A stretch of 7,517 nt of DNA from Bacteroidia bacterium (GTDB taxonomy: Bacteria; Bacteroidota; Bacteroidia; Bacteroidales; Azobacteroidaceae). The position numbers were made by a program, and so were the translations under genes. The notes under the pieces are model-generated. The model saw only the letters and a list, made by a program, of their open reading frames with translations. It did not search any database and was not told the DNA's origin. Position 1 is the first letter of the stretch; the number at the start of each line of letters is the position of its first letter. The DNA lies in contig BNTT01000151.1 of the NCBI GenBank assembly GCA_025996815.1, forward strand, positions 1-7,517, in the 5' to 3' direction. This document shows, in pieces, positions 1 through 4,644 of the stretch.

Positions 1-58
1 GATAACAATCTGTATCCGTTGGAAACTGTCTGTAAAAATTGATTGAGTTCACTCCCAT
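1..58 (-). CDS. IS1595-like transposase, N-terminal fragment (runs off left edge)
   Basis: Read on the minus strand, an ATG at 58-56 opens a frame to the window edge giving MGVNSINFYRQFPTDTDCY, 19 complete codons. The INFYRQFPTDTDC pattern resembles the extreme N-terminus of IS1595-family transposases, which begin with a short FPxxxxC segment ahead of a zinc-ribbon and a DDE-type nuclease domain; this is recognised from memory on few residues. The start at 58 is preferred over the in-frame ATG at 79-77 because a purine-rich AGAAAGGA lies just upstream at proper spacing, and because the promoter -7 box at 91-84 would leave no leader for the ATG at 79. The gene reads leftward, divergent from the membrane-protein gene, so this is probably one end of an insertion sequence abutting that gene. 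It could instead be an unrelated short N-terminus. Confidence 0.5.
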   Translation of the reverse strand, partial: MGVNSINFYRQFPTDTDCY

Positions 59-83
59 AAATTTTATCCTTTCTTCCATGCTA

Positions 84-114
84 CAAAGGTAGCAAATTAT
101 TGGGGCGACCTAAA
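84..114 (-). promoter_or_regulatory. Bacteroidota-type promoter for the leftward transposase gene
   Basis: On the minus strand a TACCTTTG box (plus-strand 84-91) matches the Bacteroidota -7 consensus TAnnTTTG exactly. Nineteen bases upstream lies TTTA (plus 111-114), a degenerate version of the -33 TTTG box. Transcription would start near position 78, giving a leader of about 20 nt to the ATG at 58, typical for the group. If this promoter belongs to the insertion sequence, the element reaches at least to about 114, which bears on where the neighbouring gene truly begins. Confidence 0.5.
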
Positions 115-1581
115 CGCCTATACCAATATATGTTTTTGGGCGATACCGATTTTAGAGTGGGGCAAATAGAGCAAGGGGCAACCGTAAAACAAGAATATCT
201 GACCATGGTATTGGGAAATTATTCGTATGCTTGGCTTCATGCTCATTTTGATTTCACAGCCTACCAAACCGTCCGATTGATAGATGACATTGCCGGATGC
301 CTATTTATCTTCTTCTCTTTGTGCACGGCTAATCTTTTGGGCAATACCTTTTTGAAAAAAACGGCGGCGTTCATAATCTCAACGCTGTCCTTAACCATTT
401 TGATGCAATTTTGTGGCTATCTCGAAATTTATGCTTTGCCCATATTGTTTCTTCAACTGTATCTTTTCACAAGTTTGTTGTATTTGAAAAACAAAACATA
501 TATCATTGTACCCACATTGGTGCTGCTGCTGGGAATTGGGCTTCACTTGATGCTGGTTTGTATGCTTCCCTCGCTTATTTTCCTGTTTTATAGCAAAGTG
601 CTTTGGCAATATCCCCTTTTTAGAAGAAAAACCACGCTGGTCATTCTGGCATTATTGGCTCTTTTTTTGCTGTCTGCTGTGGGATGGCGGGTTTTTCAAG
701 TTGCAGATTCTCTGCGGGCGGTGCTCCCTTTGAAAGATGATGTCTATATGACTATGTTTTCAATCGCGCATTGCAAGGAATTTTTGAACTCACAATTGCT
801 GGGAGGCGGGATTGGGCTTTTTATATGGCTTCTGCTGCTGGTGTATAGCGTTGTTTTCAAAATAAAATACAATCTCACGGCTTGGTTTTTTCAGATTGCA
901 TCGGTGTCCATTATTGGATTGCTGTTTGTGTTTAATTCCGACAGAGGCTCCGGGGATTGGGATATTTTTGCATTTGCCCCCGTTGTGTATAATCTGAGCA
1001 ACGCCTGTTTCCTGTTGATGCTGTATGACAATAAACTTGTGAAAAATATCAAGTACGGCATTTTGATGATTGCAGGTTTTTCCATCCTGCACACGTCGAT
1101 GTGGCTGCTTACAAATAAGACCGATGCCTCAATTAAATGGGTGCAACACGCATTTAGGACTGACCCGGCTTCGATATACATACGCACATCATTTAACAAT
1201 GAGGCCATGCTATCAATCATTTTTAGAAACAATGGACTGAATGAATTGGCCGTGGTGTGGGCTGAAAAGGCGTATTTAAGGCATCGCGACAACCCACGAT
1301 TGCAATATGATTATGCCGTAGCACTGTGGGGAGTAAACAGAAAACAAGAGGCTTATGCCATTTTGGAACAAGAAATAAAAGATTTTCCGGAGGATGCTTA
1401 TCTTTATTTAGCGTTAGTAGATTATTATGTGGATACCAATAACGTTAATGCACTCTACAAGCATCTTGAGCAAATGGAACAACAATATAAACAAAACCCG
1501 AAAGCATTTACAAGTATTTATTCGCAAAAGGCATTAGATACGTGTTGGGCGACACTTGCAGAACTTAGAAAGGATAAATAA
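100..1581 (+). CDS. Polytopic membrane protein with C-terminal TPR-like region, GT-C-like, probably 5'-truncated
   Basis: The product is about 493 residues from a TTG. Residues about 60-340 are strongly hydrophobic and divide into roughly nine or ten membrane helices; a loop before the last ones carries SGDWDIFAFAP (about 284-294). Residues about 375-490 are soluble and look like TPR helical hairpins (AEKAYLRHRDNPRLQYDYAV, then EAYAILEQEIKDFPEDAYLY). Membrane helices followed by TPRs, with an acidic DWD loop and an early GDTDFR motif, resemble GT-C-type lipid-linked-sugar glycosyltransferases or related Bacteroidota membrane proteins, but no catalytic assignment is possible. There is no leading helix: the product starts with GRPKRLYQYMFLGDTDFR, where such proteins normally have a first membrane segment. 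The frame is open back to 61 with no good ATG or ribosome-binding site, and it runs into the divergent transposase promoter. I infer that the 5' end was lost to an IS insertion. Confidence 0.6.
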   Translation: MGRPKRLYQYMFLGDTDFRVGQIEQGATVKQEYLTMVLGNYSYAWLHAHFDFTAYQTVRLIDDIAGCLFIFFSLCTANLLGNTFLKKTAAFIISTLSLTILMQFCGYLEIYALPILFLQLYLFTSLLYLKNKTYIIVPTLVLLLGIGLHLMLVCMLPSLIFLFYSKVLWQYPLFRRKTTLVILALLALFLLSAVGWRVFQVADSLRAVLPLKDDVYMTMFSIAHCKEFLNSQLLGGGIGLFIWLLLLVYSVVFKIKYNLTAWFFQIASVSIIGLLFVFNSDRGSGDWDIFAFAPVVYNLSNACFLLMLYDNKLVKNIKYGILMIAGFSILHTSMWLLTNKTDASIKWVQHAFRTDPASIYIRTSFNNEAMLSIIFRNNGLNELAVVWAEKAYLRHRDNPRLQYDYAVALWGVNRKQEAYAILEQEIKDFPEDAYLYLALVDYYVDTNNVNALYKHLEQMEQQYKQNPKAFTSIYSQKALDTCWATLAELRKDK

Positions 1582-1764
1582 AAAACTCCGCAAATGCCCA
1601 CCGCCCCACCGTCATTAATCCTTAACAAGTGAAGCAATCTGGTTCACCCAAATATCATACCCTTTGCTGTACCTGCGTTGGATATAAAAACAAGACTTCA
1701 GCCTTGCATAATAGACACAATGTTTCTTGGTAGTAGGGCAAATTTTGAAAAAATTATCAAAACG

Positions 1765-1796
1765 TTTGCAAATACAAAAAAGATGTCGTACCTTTG
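1765..1796 (+). promoter_or_regulatory. Promoter of the antitoxin/PIN operon
   Basis: TTTG at 1765-1768 (within TTTGCAAAT), a 20-nt spacer and TACCTTTG at 1789-1796 match the Bacteroidota -33/-7 consensus. The expected start near 1803 leaves a leader of about 14 nt before the ATG at 1817. The 8-bp palindrome TTTGCAAA overlaps the -33 box. The sequence between 1582 and 1764 shows no convincing gene. Confidence 0.8.
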
Positions 1797-1816
1797 CGTG
1801 AAAAATAACAAGTGAT

Positions 1817-2074
1817 ATGGAAACAAGGACATTAAAAAAAACGCTCGTGAGCAATGAAAATTTGTTGGAGGAAGTGAAAAAAGTGCGCTCACCGGAGCAG
1901 ATTAGGTTTTTATACGATATTATTGTGCTTATGCGTTCACATGAAGTGTTTGGCACGTCACCAAGTGTCAGTAGTGTCACTCGGAGGCGAAGGTTAGACT
2001 TTACAAGTTTGCCAAAGGTTGATGTTAAGCAATCTTTGCAGGAAGTTATGAACGATTTACGAGGTGATAGATGA
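1817..2074 (+). CDS. Putative antitoxin of a VapBC-like module
   Basis: An 85-residue charged protein with no signal peptide or membrane segment. It has a Lys/Glu-rich N-terminal helix (about 1-30), a hydrophobic helical stretch FLYDIIVLMRS (about 31-41), a Ser/Thr-rich linker, a basic RRRR cluster near residues 57-60, and a C-terminal helix LQEVMNDLRGDR. I do not recognise a named DNA-binding fold. The antitoxin call rests on context: its TGA stop overlaps the ATG of the PIN-domain toxin remnant by 4 nt (ATGA), the usual translational coupling of antitoxin-toxin operons, and it is the first gene after a strong promoter. In such systems the antitoxin binds the toxin through its C-terminus and often represses its own promoter; that is inferred here. 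The reading frame looks complete although the partner toxin is broken. Confidence 0.55.
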   Translation: METRTLKKTLVSNENLLEEVKKVRSPEQIRFLYDIIVLMRSHEVFGTSPSVSSVTRRRRLDFTSLPKVDVKQSLQEVMNDLRGDR

Positions 2075-2348
2075 TAATTTATGTAGATTCATCAGCCATA
2101 GTCAAACCTTTTTTGAATGAAAGCGGTTCGGATGCTATCGCCCATTTTTTCAATGATGCGCTTACAAGCGGGCTGGGGCTATCGGAGTAAATGGTCCCAT
2201 TGGATACCTTAGAAGCCTTGATGCTATTCATATTGTTGCCGCTCAAGTGTGTGGTGCCGACCAAGCTATTACTTTTGATGAACGGCAGGCAAATTCATTC
2301 AAATCAGAGGGCTTTGAGTTGCTGAGCGTCGGTGGAAGTTATGCGTAA
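2071..2348 (+). pseudogene. vapC: VapC-like PIN-domain toxin, broken by internal deletion and frameshift
   Basis: The first frame (2071-2190) gives MIIYVDSSAIVKPFLNE and continues to LTSGLGLSE before a TAA. This is the start of a PIN ribonuclease, with the first metal-binding Asp at residue 6 and a probable conserved Glu in the SE at the end. A second frame (about 2187-2348) gives YLRSLDAIHIVAAQVCGADQ and then AITFDERQANSFKSEGFELL, the C-terminal half of a PIN domain, with the LDAIHI and TFDER acidic motifs. Together they make about 90 residues against the usual 130-140, so roughly 45 residues are missing in the middle and the halves are in different frames. I infer an out-of-frame deletion near 2180-2192 that inactivated the toxin. 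The family cleaves RNA, commonly tRNA or rRNA; this copy should be inactive. Two independent sequencing errors are unlikely because sequence is missing as well as shifted. Confidence 0.8.
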
Positions 2349-2373
2349 CTTTGCCGGCGGAACCGCAATAGAA

Positions 2374-2418
2374 AACGACTGATAAACCCGCGTGGTATCG
2401 CATAATCAATCAGTCGTT
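2374..2418. repeat. 10-bp perfect inverted repeat, possible terminator hairpin
   Basis: AACGACTGAT at 2374-2383 and its exact reverse complement at 2409-2418 flank a 25-nt spacer. It lies just after the toxin remnant and before the next promoter, where a terminator is expected. No U-run follows on the plus strand; on the minus strand the second arm is followed by TTCT, so it would act better as a leftward terminator, although no leftward gene ends here. It may equally be a decayed element end. Confidence 0.35.
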
Positions 2419-2501
2419 ATATCAGCTAAACAACTGCAATTTTATTCAGCCGCCATAAAACCGATACAAAGATACAATTATTGTTTGAATTGACAAAATA
2501 A

Positions 2502-2533
2502 TTTGCAAATATCAATTATTTGTAGTACCTTTG
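2502..2533 (+). promoter_or_regulatory. Promoter of the DUF5678-like/retropepsin operon
   Basis: TTTG at 2502-2505, a 20-nt spacer and TACCTTTG at 2526-2533 match the Bacteroidota consensus. The -33 box lies inside the perfect palindrome ATTTGCAAAT (2501-2510). The predicted start near 2540 leaves about 20 nt of leader before the ATG at 2560, with no Shine-Dalgarno sequence. The -33 and -7 boxes and spacer length are nearly identical to those at 1765-1796. Confidence 0.8.
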
Positions 2534-2559
2534 CATCCAAATAACAACGACTAAATTTT

Positions 2560-2796
2560 ATGCTTGACAAAGAATTTACATATTATCTTGAAAATCAAGA
2601 CGAATTGTTGCAGAAATACAACAATCGTTTTCTTGTGATTGTCGACAATAAAGTTGTCGGCGATTATGACAGCACCGAACAGGCTTATTTTGAATCCGTA
2701 AAAAAGCATGAGCTTGGAACGTTTTTGATACAAAAATGTACAGAGGGCGATGATGCCTACACTCGAAAATTTCATTCACGAGTAATTTTTCATTAA
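2560..2796 (+). CDS. Small DUF5678-like protein, partner of the retropepsin
   Basis: A 78-residue cytosolic-looking protein with no signal peptide. It begins with an amphipathic helix (LDKEFTYYLENQDELLQKYN), followed by the strand RFLVIVDNKVVGDYDSTEQA (residues about 23-42), a helix AYFESVKKHELGTF and a strand FLIQKC. The 'keep/hold, V-I-xx-G-K-V-V-G-x-Y-x-S' layout is that of DUF5678-type proteins, a small alpha/beta family of unknown function; recognition is from pattern memory. It is first in a two-gene operon: its TAA is 3 nt before the ATG of the aspartic-protease-like gene, so the two are almost certainly co-translated. Such proteins are, as I recall, often encoded next to retropepsin-like proteins, which suggests a substrate, activator or inhibitor role. 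That role is inferred only. Confidence 0.6.
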   Translation: MLDKEFTYYLENQDELLQKYNNRFLVIVDNKVVGDYDSTEQAYFESVKKHELGTFLIQKCTEGDDAYTRKFHSRVIFH

Positions 2797-2799
2797 ATC

Positions 2800-3261
2800 A
2801 TGCAAAAACAAACGAACAACCAAGTACACGCACTAACCAAAAACAACACAGATATTGCCAACTGCATTATTACGTCTGTGGAAATTACGAATGTTGCTTC
2901 AAACAGCACTATTTCAAGTCAGGGAATTTGGGACACAGGGGCAACAAGCTCTGTTGTTACTAAATCCGCCGCATCCGTTTTGGGATTGATACCCATCGGA
3001 AAAGCAAAAGTGCGAGGCGTACACGGAGTCAGAGATGTTAATGAATATTTTGTAAGAATAACGCTTGATAACAAAAATATCACTTTGCAAACTTCTGTTA
3101 CAGAATGCGATGAATTATCTAACGACAATAGTGTAGGTATGTTACTTGGGATGAATATAATAACATTAGGCGATTTTGCTATAACAAATTATCAAGGAAA
3201 CACAACCATGTCTTTTCGTGTTCCATCTCTGCAAAAGATTGATTTTGTGAAACAGCAGTGA
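2800..3261 (+). CDS. Retropepsin-like aspartic protease (single domain)
   Basis: A 153-residue protein with a single pepsin/retropepsin-like half. A Gln/Asn/Thr-rich N-terminus (about 1-25) precedes strand IITSVEITN. The catalytic motif is GIWDTGATSSVVTKSAA, with Asp45 in Asp-Thr-Gly-Ala (45-48). The flap region is about 60-90, and LLGMNIITLGDF (115-126) corresponds to the hydrophobic-hydrophobic-Gly motif near the C-terminus of retropepsins. Having one DTG motif and this length, it would need to homodimerise to build an active site, as viral proteases and the few studied bacterial retropepsins do. No signal peptide or membrane helix is visible, so it probably acts in the cytosol. It is second in an operon after the DUF5678-like gene, 3 nt apart. 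Its substrate is unknown; proteolysis of the partner or self-processing is conjecture. The fold call is firm, catalytic activity is untested. Confidence 0.8.
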   Translation: MQKQTNNQVHALTKNNTDIANCIITSVEITNVASNSTISSQGIWDTGATSSVVTKSAASVLGLIPIGKAKVRGVHGVRDVNEYFVRITLDNKNITLQTSVTECDELSNDNSVGMLLGMNIITLGDFAITNYQGNTTMSFRVPSLQKIDFVKQQ

Positions 3262-3354
3262 CGCATGAAGGGCACATCTTTGCTACGCTCGGACATTCCC
3301 CCGAATGCAAAAATAAATTGCAAAACACAAGGAATAAAAATATATGGATAAAGA

Positions 3355-3370
3355 CGAATTGTACAATTCG
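3355..3370. repeat. Perfect 16-bp palindrome
   Basis: CGAATTGTACAATTCG is a perfect palindrome centred at 3362/3363, in the 237-nt gene-free stretch between the protease gene and the lpxD promoter. It could be an operator for a dimeric regulator or part of a transcript end, but no T-run follows and no regulator gene is nearby. The rest of the gene-free stretch shows nothing else beyond the hairpin at 3431-3458. Confidence 0.45.
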
Positions 3371-3430
3371 CCGAGCAGATAAGTAATTTTCCTGCCATAC
3401 TTGCACTGAGAAACGAATATATCTAAAATT

Positions 3431-3458
3431 CTCTATGAACGCCGTAGGCGTAACAGAG
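3431..3458. repeat. Small hairpin, possibly a REP-like dispersed repeat
   Basis: ACGCC (3439-3443) pairs with GGCGT (3447-3451) around a GTA loop, and CTCT (3431-3434) pairs with AGAG (3455-3458) outside an internal loop. Short hairpins built around GCC-GTA-GGC are common between genes in Bacteroidales, so this may be one copy of a dispersed repeat. Copy number cannot be judged from this window. Confidence 0.3.
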
Positions 3459-3498
3459 CCTTAATTGCAAAAAAAATGTGAAAATAAATCAAAAAATC

Positions 3499-3530
3499 CT
3501 TGCATACGTCAAAAAAAATGCCGACCTTTG
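3499..3530 (+). promoter_or_regulatory. Promoter of lpxD
   Basis: CTTG at 3499-3502, a 20-nt spacer and GACCTTTG at 3523-3530 form a one-mismatch version of each Bacteroidota promoter box. Transcription would start near 3537, about 20 nt before the ATG at 3557. This argues against the in-frame upstream TTG at 3500, which lies inside the promoter. Confidence 0.6.
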
Positions 3531-3556
3531 CGTTAATTTTCATTATAGCGATTATC

Positions 3557-4591
3557 ATGGAGTTTAGCGCACAACAAATAGCACAAATTCTTGCCGGTGA
3601 AGTTGAGGGAAACGCCGAGGCAATGGTCAGCAATTTTTCAAAAATTGAGGAGGGGAAGCCGGGTACCATCACATTTCTGGCTAATCCTAAATATGCCTCC
3701 TATCTTTATGATAATCAGGCGAGTATCGTTCTGATTAACCGCGATTTTGTGCTCGAAAAAGCCGTGCCGAAAACGCTGACGCTCGTCCGCGTGCCCAATG
3801 CCTATTCCGCTTTGGCGCAACTGTTGGATATAGTCAATCAGGTGAAGCCTCGCAAGTGCGGCATCGAGCAACCGTCGTTCGTCCATCCCTCGACGACAGT
3901 GGGTGAGGGCGTTTATATCGGCGCATTTGCCTACCTCGGCGAGAATGTCAAACTTGGCGAAAATGTTGCCGTCTATCCCAATTCCTATATTGGCGACAAT
4001 GTGTCAATCGGCTCAAACACAACAATTTATGCAGGTGTGAAAATCTATGAAGGCTGCGTCGTTGGCAACGATTGCATCATTCACGCGGGTGCCGTTGTCG
4101 GCTCCGACGGGTTTGGCTTTGCGAAAGAGGGTGAGGAGTTCAAAAAAATTCCGCAATTGGGCAATGTCGTGATTGAAGATAATGTTGAAATCGGCGCAAA
4201 CACCGCGATAGACCGCGCTGTAATGGGTTCGACCATCCTCCACAAGGGCGTGAAGTTAGACAATCTGGTGCACGTGGCGCACAATGTGGAAATCGGCGAA
4301 AACACCGGCTTGGCGGCGCAAACAGGCATTGCCGGCTCCACAAAAATCGGCAAAAACTGTGTCGCCGGCGGACAAGCCGGCTTCGGCGGACACATCAAAA
4401 TAGGCGACAACGTGAGCGTTGGCGCACAATCGGGCATCATCAGCAACGTCAAAGACGGTCGCCGAATCATAGGCAGTCCGGCAATCGACGTAAACAATTT
4501 TCTCCGTTCAAGCGTAATCTTCCCCAAATTGCCTGAAATATACACCCAACTTGGCAAATTAGAGAAAATGTGCGACCGAAAAGCGGAATGA
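3557..4591 (+). CDS. lpxD: UDP-3-O-(3-hydroxyacyl)glucosamine N-acyltransferase (LpxD)
   Basis: LpxD transfers a 3-hydroxyacyl chain from acyl carrier protein to the 2-amino group of UDP-3-O-acylglucosamine, the third step of lipid A synthesis, in the cytosol. The 344-residue product is close to family length. It has the N-terminal uridine-binding domain (about 1-100, with [19 protein letters not shown]), a left-handed beta-helix of hexapeptide repeats (about 105-310, IGENxxI-type turns) and a short C-terminal helix. [30 protein letters not shown] and [10 protein letters not shown] are LpxD signatures. The likely catalytic His is 242 in VAHNVEIG, and His279 in GFGGH matches the second conserved His of E. 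coli LpxD. The start at 3557 ([10 protein letters not shown]) matches Bacteroidales homologues and sits 20 nt after the predicted transcription start; a longer frame from TTG 3500 adds a spurious hydrophobic leader. Unusually, lpxC-fabZ and lpxA do not follow; the next gene is a lipoprotein 53 nt downstream. Confidence 0.95.
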   Translation: MEFSAQQIAQILAGEVEGNAEAMVSNFSKIEEGKPGTITFLANPKYASYLYDNQASIVLINRDFVLEKAVPKTLTLVRVPNAYSALAQLLDIVNQVKPRKCGIEQPSFVHPSTTVGEGVYIGAFAYLGENVKLGENVAVYPNSYIGDNVSIGSNTTIYAGVKIYEGCVVGNDCIIHAGAVVGSDGFGFAKEGEEFKKIPQLGNVVIEDNVEIGANTAIDRAVMGSTILHKGVKLDNLVHVAHNVEIGENTGLAAQTGIAGSTKIGKNCVAGGQAGFGGHIKIGDNVSVGAQSGIISNVKDGRRIIGSPAIDVNNFLRSSVIFPKLPEIYTQLGKLEKMCDRKAE

Positions 4592-4644
4592 AAAGTTAAA
4601 ATTGTGATTATGTTTGCAGTTATAAAAATTAAAATATATATATT

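Noticed and set aside
1615..1980. Minus-strand frame of 121 codons ending in GYDIWVNQIASLVKD
   Set aside because: It crosses the antitoxin gene and its promoter on the opposite strand. Only the last 40 codons look protein-like; these may be a decayed gene tail but match nothing I recognise.
3500..3556. N-terminal extension of LpxD from a TTG, adding a hydrophobic leader
   Set aside because: It overlaps the predicted promoter, and LpxD is cytosolic with homologues starting at MEFSAQQIA.
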